Part shown: positions 9,242 to 19,768 of the stretch, piece after piece
Position numbering within the stretch: the stretch's first letter is position 1
Layout of the letters: each line of letters starts with the position of its first letter
Source of the DNA: Halalkalibacillus sediminis
GTDB taxonomy: Bacteria > Bacillota > Bacilli > Bacillales > Alkalibacillaceae
Length of the DNA: 64,000 nt
Direction: 5' to 3'
Assembly (NCBI RefSeq): GCF_002844535.1
Contig: NZ_PJNH01000001.1
Location: forward strand, 558,001 to 622,000
The notes under the pieces: model-generated
Database searches by the model: none
The model's input: only the letters and a program-made list of their open reading frames with translations
What the model was told of the DNA's origin: nothing
Program-made: the position numbers and the translations under genes

Positions 9242-9823
9242 TTATAGCCAAGTTATTTTCGGTTCTGTTTTGTTCTTGATTCTTTTGATATTGTCGGTAT
9301 GTCTGTAAATGACAAAAGAAGCAAGTAGAACAGTGATGATTGTTAATCCAACTTCCTGAAAGGCAATAGATGAAATAACAGCAGTTATGGCTGTCAATAT
9401 TGAAGCAAGAGAAACATACTTAAACAATTTTAAGAAAAGGAAGAATGCAGCTAATGCAATGAAAAAGACGAAAGGATTGACTGCAAGAATCACACCGCCT
9501 GAGGTAGCAACGGCTTTTCCTCCTTTGAACTTGGCGAAAATGGGATATGTATGACCAATAACTGCGAAAATTCCAATGATTAAAGGATGCGTCGAAGGAG
9601 CAAAGGAAATTGCTAGCAGGACAGGGATTACACCTTTAATGATGTCCATCAAGGAAACAATTATTCCCGCTTTAATACCTAACACACGAAAAGTGTTAGT
9701 TCCTCCTAAGTTCCCACTCCCATGTTCACGTATATCAATCTGGTAAAATGTTTTTCCGATGATGAGAGCTGATGGCGTCGAGCCGATTAAATAAGCAATG
9801 ATTGCGAAAATTAGATAATCCAT
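9242..9823 (-). CDS. plsY: Acyl-phosphate:glycerol-3-phosphate acyltransferase PlsY
   Basis: PlsY is an integral membrane enzyme that acylates glycerol-3-phosphate from acyl-phosphate, the first committed step of phospholipid synthesis. The 193-residue protein has the usual topology and the three family motifs: GSGNLGGTNTFR, the KGGKAVATSGG segment and the C-terminal RHTDNIKR. AAAGGAG precedes the ATG. It is divergent from the GH18 gene and followed by the CapA-like gene. Confidence 0.97.
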   Translation of the reverse strand: MDYLIFAIIAYLIGSTPSALIIGKTFYQIDIREHGSGNLGGTNTFRVLGIKAGIIVSLMDIIKGVIPVLLAISFAPSTHPLIIGIFAVIGHTYPIFAKFKGGKAVATSGGVILAVNPFVFFIALAAFFLFLKLFKYVSLASILTAITAVISSIAFQEVGLTIITVLLASFVIYRHTDNIKRIKNKTEPKITWL

Positions 9824-9994
9824 AATGTACTCCTTTAATAGTATAATTTCTTTTATTTTATCAAAATAAGTCGATTAAAAGAAGGCTTTTCACTTGTTCC
9901 AGGAGAGACGAGAGCGATTCTTCTACTTATATTTCTATGTTCAATCCAATGAATCTAGTATAAAATGTTGTTAGATAGGGGGTAGGTCAGAAGT

Positions 9995-11707
9995 ATGAGC
10001 ACAAAATCACGATCAACCACCAGTAACACCCCAAATTTGAAAACCTCTTTATTGATTATTAGTTTGTTGGCAGGGGCATTGGTCGTTGCCTTTTATTTCT
10101 ATTTACAACCTTCCGATCAATTCAATGAATATATCAACGAACAAAATTCCATCATGATTGACCAGGAAACCATTGAAGAAAACTTCATTTTTCATCAGGA
10201 TAAAATATATATTCCTGTAGTCACAGCCCAACAACATATTGATGATCGAATATATTATAACGAGCGAGATGCTGCTGTTATTTTAACCACTGGAACAAAA
10301 GTGATCGAATTTCCATTGAATGATTTCAGTCGTTCGGTTAATCGTGAAAAAGAAGAATCGGATTACTCTCCGGCCATTCTTGATAGAGAAGAAGCGTTTA
10401 TCTCAGTTGAACAGTTGCAGGATATTTATGGTCTAGCATTTGAATATCTTCCTCAACAAGAACAACTTTATCTCGTTACAGCAGGGAACGAATTAATTTC
10501 AGCTCAACTTTCAGAAGATACAGATTTAGATGATAGAAGAGTACGCCATTCACCCAACTACCAATCTTCTTACTTTAAAGAAGTTGAAGATGATGAGTTC
10601 TGGGTGATTGAACAAGCAAACGATTTTTACCGGATACTATTACAATCTGGAGAGATCGGGCATTTACCTGAAGAATCTGTATCTATTTTAAAAACAAGTC
10701 TGATTGAACCTTTGAATGATCCTTTTGAACCTGTTGAACATAATATTGATAAACCTTTACACATGAGTTGGGATGCCATGTATCAATCCGCTTCAACTCC
10801 AGACAATGCTCCATCATTACCCGGAGTTGATGTAATTTCACCTACGTGGTTTCACTTAACTGATTCGGAAGGTAACATTAGAGATTACGGCAAAAAAAGC
10901 TATGTCGAATCAGCTCAAGAGCAAGGTAAAGAAGTATGGGCCCTATTTTCAAACGATTTTGACCCTGATCGGACGTCAGCAGTCTTCAAAAGCTTTGAAA
11001 AACGTTCACGTGTCATCGATCAACTTCTTGAAAAAGCGGAAACTTATCAGTTAGATGGGCTGAATATAGATATTGAAAATGTGAATTACCAAGACCAAGA
11101 TTTAGTCACCCAATTTATACGAGAGCTTGTGCCGTTAGCTCATAATAAGGGGCTCGTCGTTTCGATGGATATCACATTTTTATCGATGAGTGGTAATTGG
11201 TCCCTTTTCTATGACCGAGAAGAACTCGTCCAGTTAGTCGATTACCTTGTCGTTATGGCATATGATCAACATCCTGCACGATCAACAGTAGCTGGAAGTG
11301 TGGCTGAACTTGACTGGGTGGACCGGGAATTAGATGAACTACTTCAAGTTGTACCAAACGACCAACTCATTCTAGGCGTTCCGTTGTATACTAGGTTATG
11401 GACAGAAACAGATTCAGAAGTGTCCTCTGAAGTGTTTTCCATGGACGAGGCAAAACAGTGGACGGAAAATCAAGAAGAAGAGGTAGCTTTTGACGAGGAT
11501 GCCGGCCAAGATTATTTATTTGTGGAAGAATCTAATGAATCGTACAAGTTGTGGTTAGAAAACTCACAGTCGATATCGAGTAGAATTGAACTTGTTAAAA
11601 AGTATGATTTACCTGGCATCGCTACTTGGGAAGAATCCTTCGCGAATGAATCGATCTGGCCATTGATTAAAGAGAAACTGGATCAATATCGTGAAAGTGA
11701 TGAATAG
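9995..11707 (+). CDS. Membrane-anchored glycoside hydrolase family 18 protein
   Basis: The 570-residue protein has one N-terminal transmembrane helix (about 18-37), a copper-amine-oxidase-N/SH3-like region to about residue 230, and a GH18 barrel. The catalytic motif is DGLNIDIEN, with Glu361 as the expected acid. Related Bacillus proteins cleave N-acetylglucosaminyl bonds in peptidoglycan or spore cortex. A full DxxDxDxE chitinase motif is not present, as is common in the spore and cell-wall branch. Substrate remains inferred. Confidence 0.85.
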   Translation: MSTKSRSTTSNTPNLKTSLLIISLLAGALVVAFYFYLQPSDQFNEYINEQNSIMIDQETIEENFIFHQDKIYIPVVTAQQHIDDRIYYNERDAAVILTTGTKVIEFPLNDFSRSVNREKEESDYSPAILDREEAFISVEQLQDIYGLAFEYLPQQEQLYLVTAGNELISAQLSEDTDLDDRRVRHSPNYQSSYFKEVEDDEFWVIEQANDFYRILLQSGEIGHLPEESVSILKTSLIEPLNDPFEPVEHNIDKPLHMSWDAMYQSASTPDNAPSLPGVDVISPTWFHLTDSEGNIRDYGKKSYVESAQEQGKEVWALFSNDFDPDRTSAVFKSFEKRSRVIDQLLEKAETYQLDGLNIDIENVNYQDQDLVTQFIRELVPLAHNKGLVVSMDITFLSMSGNWSLFYDREELVQLVDYLVVMAYDQHPARSTVAGSVAELDWVDRELDELLQVVPNDQLILGVPLYTRLWTETDSEVSSEVFSMDEAKQWTENQEEEVAFDEDAGQDYLFVEESNESYKLWLENSQSISSRIELVKKYDLPGIATWEESFANESIWPLIKEKLDQYRESDE

Positions 11708-11776
11708 CCAAGTGTTGAGAATTAAAATGAAACAAGCTATTCTATAACCTAAGATTAATTGAAAGGGTGACTCTAA

Positions 11777-12190
11777 ATGCAAAATCCATCAAACGATCAA
11801 ATTAAAAAAGTTTTAGAAGAAGCGAAAACGATTGCGGTGGTCGGTTTATCTGATAAACAGCATCGTACGTCTTATCAAATATCACAGATTATGCAGGAAA
11901 ATGGATATAAGATCATCCCGGTAAACCCTAATGTTAATGAGGTTCTAGGTGAAAAAAGTTATTCATCTCTTAAAGAAATTCCAGAACAGATCGATATCAT
12001 TAATGTATTCAGAAGATCTGAATTTTTGGAGGATGTTGCCAAAGAAGCTGTCCAAACAGATTGTAAAGTTTTCTGGGCTCAACAGGGTGTTTATGACGAA
12101 AAAGCTTACGAGATATTGAAAGAGAAGGACTTTACAGTCATAATGGACTTATGCATAAAGGTAGCTCATGCCGTAACGATGGGCAAATAA
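11777..12190 (+). CDS. yneT: CoA-binding protein YneT
   Basis: This 137-residue single-domain Rossmann protein of the CoA_binding_2 family has AVVGLSDKQHRTSY near the N-terminus, IPVNPNV, and the VFRRSEF and WAQQGV segments. It resembles the N-terminal domain of succinyl-CoA synthetase alpha but lacks the catalytic part. Its role is unknown. The order yneT, parE, parC is the same as in B. subtilis. Confidence 0.88.
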   Translation: MQNPSNDQIKKVLEEAKTIAVVGLSDKQHRTSYQISQIMQENGYKIIPVNPNVNEVLGEKSYSSLKEIPEQIDIINVFRRSEFLEDVAKEAVQTDCKVFWAQQGVYDEKAYEILKEKDFTVIMDLCIKVAHAVTMGK

Positions 12191-12205
12191 TCAAAGTTGT
12201 CACAT

Positions 12206-12233
12206 GAAAATCTCTGCGTAAGCAGAGGTTTTC
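12206..12233 (+). terminator. Intrinsic terminator after yneT
   Basis: CTCTGC pairs with GCAGAG across GTAA; with flanking A/T pairing it gives an A-rich left side and GGTTTTC on the right. Confidence 0.75.
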
Positions 12234-12280
12234 TATTCACATAAAATAACTGGACGATGGTAGAGAAAGGAGTCGTACGA

Positions 12281-14239
12281 TTGACTCAGACAAATCAATA
12301 TAACGATGACTCGATACAGGTATTAGAAGGATTAGATGCTGTAAGAAAGCGCCCAGGAATGTACATAGGAAGCACCGATCACCGAGGTTTACACCATTTA
12401 GTTTTTGAAATCGTCGATAATGCGGTGGATGAAGCTTTAGCTGGATTCGGTGAAACGATCAAAGTAATTATCCATAAAGATGAATCGATCTCTGTGATTG
12501 ATGAAGGAAGAGGTATGCCAACAGGGATGCATAAATCTGGCAAACCAACTCCTGAAGTTATTTTCACCGTTCTACACGCAGGAGGTAAATTCGGGCAAGG
12601 TGGCTACAAAACAAGTGGTGGTCTTCACGGGGTAGGTGCCTCGGTTGTTAATGCTCTCTCTGAGTGGGTTGAAGTTCATATTTTCAGAGATGGTAAGAAG
12701 TTTTACCAGCGCTTTGAGGACGGGGGTAAACCGGCTACTACGTTAGAAGATCGAGGGAATACGAAGAAATCGGGTACGACAATCCGGTTCAAGCCAGACC
12801 CATCGATGTTTACGACGATCCATTATCAATATGATTTGCTATCTGAACGTTTGAGAGAAGCGGCGTTTCTTTTAAAAGGAATTCAAATTGTCTTGATCGA
12901 TGAACGTGATGAACAACCCCAGCAAGACGAATTCCTATATCCAGATGGTCTTGAATCGTTTGTGGCTTACCTGAATGAAGAGAAGGATGGGCTACATGAT
13001 CAGATCATTTCTTTTGAGGGTGAGCTAAAAGGAATTGAAGTAGATTTTGCCTTTCAATACAATGACGGTTACTCAGAGAACATTCTTTCGTTCGTAAATA
13101 ATGTGCGAACAAAAGATGGTGGTACTCATGAGTCCGGAGCGAGAACAGCAATCACACGTGCTTTTAATGAGTACGCTAGAAAAATGCAATTATTAAAAGA
13201 AAAAGAGAAAAACTTGGATGGAAACGATATTCGAGAAGGGCTTACTGCGATTGTTTCTACTAGGATTCCAGAAGAATTATTACAGTTCGAAGGTCAAACG
13301 AAGAGTAAACTGGGAACACCTGAAGCACGTAGTGTAGTTGAAGGCATCGTCAGTGAACAGCTTTCTTACTTTTTAGAAGAGAACCCTGAAGTATCTAAGA
13401 TGCTGATCAAAAAAGCTATTAAAGCAAGAGAGGCAAGAGAAGCGGCTCGTAAAGCAAGAGAGGACGCGCGTAATGGTAAGAAGCGTAAGCGTAGAGACTC
13501 ACTATTAAGCGGGAAGCTAACTCCTGCTCAGTCCAAGAATCCTCAAAAGAATGAATTGTTCTTAGTAGAGGGTGATTCTGCAGGTGGTTCTGCGAAACAA
13601 GGTCGCGACCGTAGATTCCAAGCTGTGTTGCCACTTCGAGGGAAGGTAATCAATACAGAAAAAGCGAAAATCGATGATATTTTCAAAAACGAGGAAATCG
13701 CTACAATTGTGCATACAATCAATGCAGGTGTAGGTGCCGATTTCAATATAGAAGATTGCCAGTACGATAAAGTTATCATCATGACAGATGCAGATACCGA
13801 TGGTGCACACATCCAAGTCTTACTTCTGACATTCTTCTACAGATATATGCGCGAACTGCTTGAAGAAGGTAAAGTATATATCGCTCTTCCACCATTGTTC
13901 AAAGTGAGCAAAGGGAAAGGGAAGAAGAAAAAAGAAGACTATGCCTGGGATGAAGAGAAATTAGAAGATTTATTAAAAGAGTTTAAGAATGGTTATAACA
14001 TTCAACGATATAAAGGTCTCGGTGAAATGAACGCAGATCAACTTTGGGAAACAACGATGGACCCTGAAACTAGAACATTGATCCGAGTGACAATTGAGGA
14101 TGTAGCTCGAGTTGAACGTCGCGTGACTACGCTGATGGGAGACAAAGTAGAACCTCGAAGAAAATGGATTGAAAGTAATGTCGCCTTTACGATGGGTGAC
14201 GGAGATACCATTTTAGATAATGAGAAATTGCATAATTAG
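12281..14239 (+). CDS. parE: DNA topoisomerase IV subunit B (ParE)
   Basis: This is the ATPase subunit of the type IIA topoisomerase that unlinks daughter chromosomes. GHKL ATPase motifs are present ([33 protein letters not shown]), as are the TOPRIM residues [14 protein letters not shown] and [11 protein letters not shown], and the C-terminal [17 protein letters not shown] 12281 is taken as the start because AAAGGAG lies 8 nt upstream and the family begins a few residues before the [18 protein letters not shown] segment; ATG 12257 lacks a ribosome site. About 652 residues. Confidence 0.97.
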   Translation: MTQTNQYNDDSIQVLEGLDAVRKRPGMYIGSTDHRGLHHLVFEIVDNAVDEALAGFGETIKVIIHKDESISVIDEGRGMPTGMHKSGKPTPEVIFTVLHAGGKFGQGGYKTSGGLHGVGASVVNALSEWVEVHIFRDGKKFYQRFEDGGKPATTLEDRGNTKKSGTTIRFKPDPSMFTTIHYQYDLLSERLREAAFLLKGIQIVLIDERDEQPQQDEFLYPDGLESFVAYLNEEKDGLHDQIISFEGELKGIEVDFAFQYNDGYSENILSFVNNVRTKDGGTHESGARTAITRAFNEYARKMQLLKEKEKNLDGNDIREGLTAIVSTRIPEELLQFEGQTKSKLGTPEARSVVEGIVSEQLSYFLEENPEVSKMLIKKAIKAREAREAARKAREDARNGKKRKRRDSLLSGKLTPAQSKNPQKNELFLVEGDSAGGSAKQGRDRRFQAVLPLRGKVINTEKAKIDDIFKNEEIATIVHTINAGVGADFNIEDCQYDKVIIMTDADTDGAHIQVLLLTFFYRYMRELLEEGKVYIALPPLFKVSKGKGKKKKEDYAWDEEKLEDLLKEFKNGYNIQRYKGLGEMNADQLWETTMDPETRTLIRVTIEDVARVERRVTTLMGDKVEPRRKWIESNVAFTMGDGDTILDNEKLHN

Positions 14240-14250
14240 GAGGAAGACAG

Positions 14251-16695
14251 TTGCCTGAGGAAGCGAAGTATTTAGATTTACCATTAGAAGAAGTAATAGG
14301 TGATCGTTTCGGACGATACAGTAAATATATTATTCAAGACCGAGCTCTTCCAGATGTACGAGATGGATTGAAGCCTGTTCAAAGACGTATTCTTTATGCG
14401 ATGCATGAAGAGCGTAATACGCACGACAAACCTTTCCGTAAGTCTGCCAAAACGGTCGGTACGGTTATTGGTAATTATCACCCGCATGGTGATTCATCTG
14501 TATATGAAGCATTGGTTCGAATGAGCCAAACGTGGAAACTTAGACAAGAACTTGTTGAAATGCACGGAAACAACGGGAGTGTCGATGGAGATCCACCTGC
14601 TGCCATGCGTTATACAGAAGCTAGACTTTCAGGCATATCTTCCGAATTACTTCAAGATATTGATAAAGACACCGTAGATTTCATTTCTAACTTTGACGAC
14701 ACAGATCATGAGCCAGTAGTACTTCCTGCAAAGTTTCCGAGTCTATTAGTTAATGGATCTACTGGAATTTCTTCAGGTTATGCAACAGATATTCCACCGC
14801 ATAACTTAAAGGAAGTCATCGACGCGGTCATTTATAAAATGAGTCATCCAGAAGCTTCGACAGATCAATTGATGAAGAAAATGCCTGGTCCTGATTTTCC
14901 AACAGGAGGCATTATTCAGGGTGTCGATGGAATCAAAAAAGCATACGAAACAGGTAAGGGCAAAGTTGTAGTGCGTGGTTTAGCAAAAGTCGAGCCGTTG
15001 CGTGGTGGAAAAGAACAAATCGTTATCACTGAGTTGCCATATGAAATCAATAAAGCCAACTTAGTGAAAAAGATGGATGAACTTCGTCTGGATCGTAAAG
15101 TAGAAGGTATTTCAGAAGTCCGCGATGAAACCGACCGAACCGGCCTTCAAATTGTGGTTGAATTGAAGAAAGATACGGATAGTAAAGGTGTTTTGAACTA
15201 CTTATATAAAAACACAGATTTACAAATTACTTATCACTTTAATATGGTCGCAATCTCGAATAAAACACCTAAAGTGATGACACTACATGAAATTCTTGAT
15301 GCATACATTTCCCACCAAAAAGAAGTAGTCGAACGTCAATCCAAACATGATTTGAAAAAAGCTGAAGATCGTGCTCACATAGTTGAAGGTCTAATTTATG
15401 CTATTTCGATATTGGATGAAGTGATTGCAACGATCAGAGCATCGAAAAATAAACAAAATGCAAAAGAGCGTTTAATCGAGGCGTATGACTTCACCGAGAG
15501 ACAAGCTGAAGCGATTGTCATGTTACAGCTTTACCGTTTGACGAACACAGACATAACCGACCTAGAAACTGAAGCAGATCGTTTAAAAGAAATCATTGCA
15601 GAACTAAAAGCGATTCTAGCTGACGAAAATAAATTATTGGATGTCATTAAGCAAGATTTGAAGAGAGTTCAAAAGACATATAAATCAGACAGAAGAACAC
15701 AAATTGAATCTGAGATTGAAGACATTAAAATCAATCTAGAAGTTATCGTACCACCTGAAGACGTGATATTTTCAATCACAAATGAAGGTTACATCAAAAG
15801 AACAAGCATCCGTTCATTTAATGCTTCTAAGATTGAAGACGTGCAAATGAAAGATAACGACCGATTAAACCATTTATTTGAAATCAACACGACCAATACG
15901 CTATTGCTTTTTACTAATAAAGGGAACTTCTTATACATTCCTGTCCATGAACTACCCGATATCAAGTGGAAAGACATGGGGCAGCATATAGCCAATATCA
16001 TACCGATCGAACGAGACGAAAATATTATCCAAGCAATTCCAATCAGAGAATTTAATGAAGAGCAATATGTCTTATCGATTTCAAGAAATGGAATGATTAA
16101 GAAAACGAAGTTAAGTGATTACAAAGTACAGCGTTATTCACGAGCAATTACTGGAATGAAACTAAAAGGTTCAGATGAAGTAGTTAATGTTCAATTAACG
16201 AACGGTCACAACGAAATTTTCTTAGCATCAAATACTGGATATGGCTTATGGTTCCACGAATCAGAAGTCAGTGCAGTCGGTCAAAAAGCAGCTGGTGTGA
16301 AATCTATGTCACTTAAAGAAGGCGAATATATCGTCAATGGTGAAGTATTTGATGACTTAAGCTATCCGTCCTTGTTTATCATTACCAACCGAGGCGCATG
16401 TAAGAGAATGAGTATTTCCGAATTTGAACAGGGTACCCGTGCGCGAAGAGGGTTAGTCATGTTAAGAGAGCTCAAACGGAACCCACACCGTATTGTCGGA
16501 TTCTATATAGCTAAAGACGATGCAACTATAAGGTTGTTTACTGAAGACCAGCAGGTTAAAACGGTAATGCCTATCGAATTCAAACAAAGCGACCGCTATA
16601 GTAACGGATCTTTTGTAGTCGATACTGATGAACATGGACCAGTCATCGAAACGACGATCGAACCAAATGGAAATAAATATTTCGAAGAAGAATAG
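14251..16695 (+). CDS. parC: DNA topoisomerase IV subunit A (ParC)
   Basis: This is the DNA-cleaving subunit that partners ParE, 814 residues long. The active-site tyrosine is Tyr121 in AMRYTEARL, and the quinolone-resistance region reads [10 protein letters not shown], which is wild type in appearance. The C-terminal beta-pinwheel carries repeated blades. The TTG start has AGGAGG 8 nt upstream, 11 bp after the parE stop, so the two genes form an operon ended by the hairpin at 16756. Confidence 0.97.
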   Translation: MPEEAKYLDLPLEEVIGDRFGRYSKYIIQDRALPDVRDGLKPVQRRILYAMHEERNTHDKPFRKSAKTVGTVIGNYHPHGDSSVYEALVRMSQTWKLRQELVEMHGNNGSVDGDPPAAMRYTEARLSGISSELLQDIDKDTVDFISNFDDTDHEPVVLPAKFPSLLVNGSTGISSGYATDIPPHNLKEVIDAVIYKMSHPEASTDQLMKKMPGPDFPTGGIIQGVDGIKKAYETGKGKVVVRGLAKVEPLRGGKEQIVITELPYEINKANLVKKMDELRLDRKVEGISEVRDETDRTGLQIVVELKKDTDSKGVLNYLYKNTDLQITYHFNMVAISNKTPKVMTLHEILDAYISHQKEVVERQSKHDLKKAEDRAHIVEGLIYAISILDEVIATIRASKNKQNAKERLIEAYDFTERQAEAIVMLQLYRLTNTDITDLETEADRLKEIIAELKAILADENKLLDVIKQDLKRVQKTYKSDRRTQIESEIEDIKINLEVIVPPEDVIFSITNEGYIKRTSIRSFNASKIEDVQMKDNDRLNHLFEINTTNTLLLFTNKGNFLYIPVHELPDIKWKDMGQHIANIIPIERDENIIQAIPIREFNEEQYVLSISRNGMIKKTKLSDYKVQRYSRAITGMKLKGSDEVVNVQLTNGHNEIFLASNTGYGLWFHESEVSAVGQKAAGVKSMSLKEGEYIVNGEVFDDLSYPSLFIITNRGACKRMSISEFEQGTRARRGLVMLRELKRNPHRIVGFYIAKDDATIRLFTEDQQVKTVMPIEFKQSDRYSNGSFVVDTDEHGPVIETTIEPNGNKYFEEE

Positions 16696-16755
16696 ACGGT
16701 TCGGGGTTACTTTCTAAAAGATTCAATACATTAGAAACTAAAATAACTATTTTAT

Positions 16756-16817
16756 CAAGCAGTTCATTTTTGGAGTACAAACATGCAATTTGTACCCTTA
16801 ATTGAGCTGCTTTTTTT
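16756..16817 (+). terminator. Two-stem terminator after parC
   Basis: AAGCAGTTCA pairs with TTGAGCTGCT (one wobble) around an inner GTACAAA/TTTGTAC hairpin, followed by seven T residues. Confidence 0.8.
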
Positions 16818-16954
16818 AGGTTAACCGCAATAAAACTGAACAAGTAATTGAATTAATCAAAAAACATAAAGTTAATTTATGGTAAAATAGGATAAAGAAA
16901 GTTAATCATTTTCATAGTCAAAATAATTTAGAGATTATTTAGGGGGAAACATTA

Positions 16955-17524
16955 ATGAAGGTTATAAGTTTCGTTGGCATTCTTTTACTATCATTATTGC
17001 TCGCTTGTTCACCAAATGATGAGGAAGACTATACAGACGCTGAAGAAAAATTAAGTGAAGCATTTGATTTCGATATACATATTGTCGACCCTGAAGGTCA
17101 TTCATTAAGTTATGTAAAGCATTATAACAAAGGCAACTACGTTGAAAATGAACAAAAAGCAACTCTTGGTTATTCAGTTTTCGAAGAGGAAAAAGAAGTA
17201 TCTAAAACTGAAGAGCAAATTAAAAGTGAAGAAGATTCATTGAATATGGAATATATTTATGGACCTTATAGCGAAAGTGCAGAATACCAAATCACGATCA
17301 GCTTTGAGGACTCAGAATTTTTAACTGATCCAAATTTAGAATATGAAAGTGAAGAAATTGATGAGCAGACTGTTCATTATATGGAAAAGGATTCCGGCGA
17401 ATTTAGTGCGGTAACATTCTTTGATGAGGTAATGTTCGAGTTTGAAATCTCTCTAGATAATGACCTTACACAACAGGATGCTTTTGACTATATCGGAAAT
17501 GTAATTACAGAGCATGGCAATTAA
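16955..17524 (+). CDS. Putative lipoprotein of unknown function
   Basis: The 189-residue product has a lipoprotein signal peptide with lipobox LLLAC (Cys18) followed by an acidic DEEDYTDAEE stretch. The rest is a small soluble domain rich in Glu and Tyr with no motif I recognise. AGGGGG precedes the ATG. It is followed by a tiny membrane-protein gene. The strongly acidic composition suits an extracellular protein of a salt-tolerant organism (inference). Confidence 0.75.
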   Translation: MKVISFVGILLLSLLLACSPNDEEDYTDAEEKLSEAFDFDIHIVDPEGHSLSYVKHYNKGNYVENEQKATLGYSVFEEEKEVSKTEEQIKSEEDSLNMEYIYGPYSESAEYQITISFEDSEFLTDPNLEYESEEIDEQTVHYMEKDSGEFSAVTFFDEVMFEFEISLDNDLTQQDAFDYIGNVITEHGN

Positions 17525-17565
17525 ATTCACTCAACGATTGGCTCTAGTTGAGCAAGGAGAGAAAA

Positions 17566-17721
17566 ATGCGTTCTACTAAAATTATGTTACTAGGAATAGC
17601 AATAATGCTTTTAGCTTTATATATACCTGAATTTGTTAGAACAGGCGGTTATGAGGTTTATCTTTTAAGTTTAGGATTCATAGTTGTTATGATTGGCTTC
17701 TTCAAAAAAGATGAGAAATAG
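17566..17721 (+). CDS. Small membrane protein (51 residues)
   Basis: The product has two hydrophobic segments (IMLLGIAIMLLALYI and VYLLSLGFIVVMIGFF) joined by PEFVRTGGYE and ending KKDEK. AAGGAGAG lies 6 nt before the ATG. The unknown short protein probably sits in the membrane as a hairpin. It may be co-transcribed with the upstream lipoprotein, 41 bp away. Confidence 0.6.
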   Translation: MRSTKIMLLGIAIMLLALYIPEFVRTGGYEVYLLSLGFIVVMIGFFKKDEK

Positions 17722-17831
17722 AAATAGTGAAATTTTCAGGTAATGATTGATATCGAAATGTCTAAACATTCAGTATTGGACACTTTTCTAAATTGTGATA
17801 AAATATTGACAAAAGGAAGTAGGAGGGGGCT

Positions 17832-18455
17832 ATGAGTGAACTAAAGGAAAAAATCATACAATCTTCGCTCGTTCTTTTCTCTGAAAAAGGGTTCCATGGG
17901 GTTTCAGTGAAAGACTTGGTTGAGTCGTGTAATACTTCTAAAGGTGGCTTTTATCACCATTTCACTTCAAAAGACGAATTATTATACGTTATTCATGACT
18001 TGTTCATTACATATGTTCTCAACGAAGCAAGCCTTGCCAGAAGAAAATACGAGCAACCAATGTACCAATTACATGAAATCTTGAAATCTTTCGTAAGAGT
18101 CTTCGATTTATACAATGAACACATATCTGTTTTCTACCAAGAAAACAAATATCTCAAGAAAGAGTATGAAGAACAAATCAAGAAAAAAAGGGATGACTTT
18201 AAACGAATCATTCAAGAGGTAATTGAAGATGGTCAAGAAAGTGGCGAGTTTCGTAAAGAACTGCCGACGATCATTACCGGGATGTCGATTCTTGGCATGG
18301 TCAACTGGACTTACCAATGGTACAGGAAAGACGGAGAATATTCGATTGATGAGATCGCTTCGATTTACATCGATATTTTGTTCAGAGGAGTTCTCACAGA
18401 TCAAGCATTAGATGATTACAAGCACTCAAAATTGTATAAGGAAATCAGTTATTAA
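17832..18455 (+). CDS. TetR-family regulator, probable repressor of the acyl-CoA operon
   Basis: The N-terminal helix-turn-helix (residues about 24-43, with GVSVKDLVESCNTSKGGFYHHF) is typical of TetR. The 207-residue length is normal and the C-terminal domain is of the fatty-acid regulator kind. It lies just upstream of and in line with the acyl-CoA dehydrogenase operon, whose promoter contains an 18-bp palindrome of the TetR-operator type. By analogy with FadR and LiuR-like regulators it probably responds to acyl-CoA esters (inference). Confidence 0.88.
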   Translation: MSELKEKIIQSSLVLFSEKGFHGVSVKDLVESCNTSKGGFYHHFTSKDELLYVIHDLFITYVLNEASLARRKYEQPMYQLHEILKSFVRVFDLYNEHISVFYQENKYLKKEYEEQIKKKRDDFKRIIQEVIEDGQESGEFRKELPTIITGMSILGMVNWTYQWYRKDGEYSIDEIASIYIDILFRGVLTDQALDDYKHSKLYKEISY

Positions 18456-18464
18456 AATTTTTTA

Positions 18465-18484
18465 TCGCTTTTAGAAAGCGTTTT
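18465..18484 (+). terminator. Weak terminator of the tetR gene
   Basis: CGCTTT (18466-18471) pairs with AAAGCG (18475-18480) across a 3-nt loop and is followed by TTTTC. It overlaps the cre-like site, so one sequence may serve two roles. Confidence 0.5.
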
Positions 18485-18486
18485 CA
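18473..18486 (+). promoter_or_regulatory. cre-like CcpA site
   Basis: AGAAAGCGTTTTCA matches the catabolite-response consensus TGWAANCGNTNWCA at 13 of 14 positions and lies 6 bp upstream of the -35 of the acyl-CoA operon. This is consistent with glucose control of amino-acid/acyl-CoA catabolism (inference). Confidence 0.55.
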
Positions 18487-18492
18487 TTTCGT

Positions 18493-18522
18493 TTGTTACA
18501 GACCAACCAGTCGGTCTATTAT
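18493..18522 (+). promoter_or_regulatory. Promoter of acyl-CoA operon with TetR operator in its spacer
   Basis: TTGTTA (18493-18498) and TATTAT (18517-18522) are separated by 18 bp. Between them, at 18500-18517, lies the imperfect palindrome AGACCaaCcaGtcGGTCT, a form usual for TetR operators. A bound repressor would cover the promoter core. The start codon follows 17 bp after the -10. Confidence 0.75.
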
Positions 18523-18539
18523 AGAAGGGGGAAACTTAA

Positions 18540-19682
18540 ATGAATTTCGAATTGACGAAAGAACAAGAAATGACAAGAAAGATGGTACGTGATTTTGCGG
18601 AAGCGAAAATTGCACCACGTGCGATTGATATTGATGTGAATGCTGAATTTCCAGAAGATATTTTTAAAGAGATTGGGGAGCTAGGATTACTAGGGATTCC
18701 TTTTCCAGAAGAGTACGGTGGATCAGGTGGAGACACGATCACTTATGCATTAGCAGTAGAAGAAATCGGTCGAGTATGTGGTAGTACTGGATTAAGTTAT
18801 GCAGCAGCCGTATCTCTAGGCGCTAGCCCAATTTACTACTTCGGAACAGAAGAGCAAAAAGAAGAATTCTTAAAGCCTTTAGCTGAAGGTAAGGCACTTG
18901 GTTCATTCGGTTTGACTGAACCTAACGCTGGCTCGGATGCAGGTGGTACGAAAACTACTGCCAAAAAAGACGGAGATGATTTCATCATCAATGGTGAGAA
19001 ATGCTACATCACCAATGCATCTTTTGCTAAGCACATTATTGTAACTGCAGTTACAGGAAAGAACGATCGTGGTAACAATATTATTTCAGCAATCATCGTA
19101 CCTACTGACACACCTGGTCTTACAATCAACAGTAATTACGATAAAATGGGTGTAAGAGGTTCAGATACAGCTGAGATCGTTTTAGAAGATGTTCGAGTTC
19201 CTCAGAAGAATTTATTAGGTGATCCTGATAAAGGATTCAAGCAATTCCTTCACACACTTGACGGTGGACGCATTTCAATTGCTGCCCTTGGTCTAGGAAT
19301 TGCACAAGCCTCACTTGATAAGGCATTGGCTTACGCAAAAGAACGTAAGCAATTCGGTCAACCAATATCCAGCTTCCAAGCAATTCAGTTTAAACTTGCT
19401 GATATGGCAATGGAAGTTGATCTTGCACGTAACGCGATCATGAAAGCTGCTTGGTTAAAGGACCAAGGAAAGAACTTCACAAAAGAAGCTGCAGTTGCTA
19501 AATTATACGCTACGGAAACAGCATTCCGCGCTGCTAACCAAGCAATTCAGATCCATGGTGGATATGGGTACATGAGAGAGTATGAAGTCGAGAGATATTT
19601 AAGAGATGCTAAGCTATTAGAAATCGGAGAAGGAACTTCAGAAATTCAACGATTAATCATCGCTAGACAACTAGGATGCTAG
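18540..19682 (+). CDS. Acyl-CoA dehydrogenase (isovaleryl-CoA dehydrogenase-like, YngJ type)
   Basis: This 380-residue FAD enzyme of the short/branched-chain acyl-CoA dehydrogenase family has the FAD and substrate motifs [16 protein letters not shown] and [21 protein letters not shown], and the C-terminal [20 protein letters not shown], where the last helix carries the catalytic glutamate region [11 protein letters not shown]. With biotin-dependent carboxylase, hydratase and HMG-CoA lyase genes downstream, isovaleryl-CoA is the likely substrate (leucine breakdown). It is the first gene of the operon. Confidence 0.93.
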   Translation: MNFELTKEQEMTRKMVRDFAEAKIAPRAIDIDVNAEFPEDIFKEIGELGLLGIPFPEEYGGSGGDTITYALAVEEIGRVCGSTGLSYAAAVSLGASPIYYFGTEEQKEEFLKPLAEGKALGSFGLTEPNAGSDAGGTKTTAKKDGDDFIINGEKCYITNASFAKHIIVTAVTGKNDRGNNIISAIIVPTDTPGLTINSNYDKMGVRGSDTAEIVLEDVRVPQKNLLGDPDKGFKQFLHTLDGGRISIAALGLGIAQASLDKALAYAKERKQFGQPISSFQAIQFKLADMAMEVDLARNAIMKAAWLKDQGKNFTKEAAVAKLYATETAFRAANQAIQIHGGYGYMREYEVERYLRDAKLLEIGEGTSEIQRLIIARQLGC

Positions 19683-19768
19683 TTTGTTGAATAGGAAGTA
19701 CCATGATTGAAGAAGGATAATCGCTGGCTGAGGAAGAAGTAAGAGAGAGGAAGTAGGGAGGCGTTACT

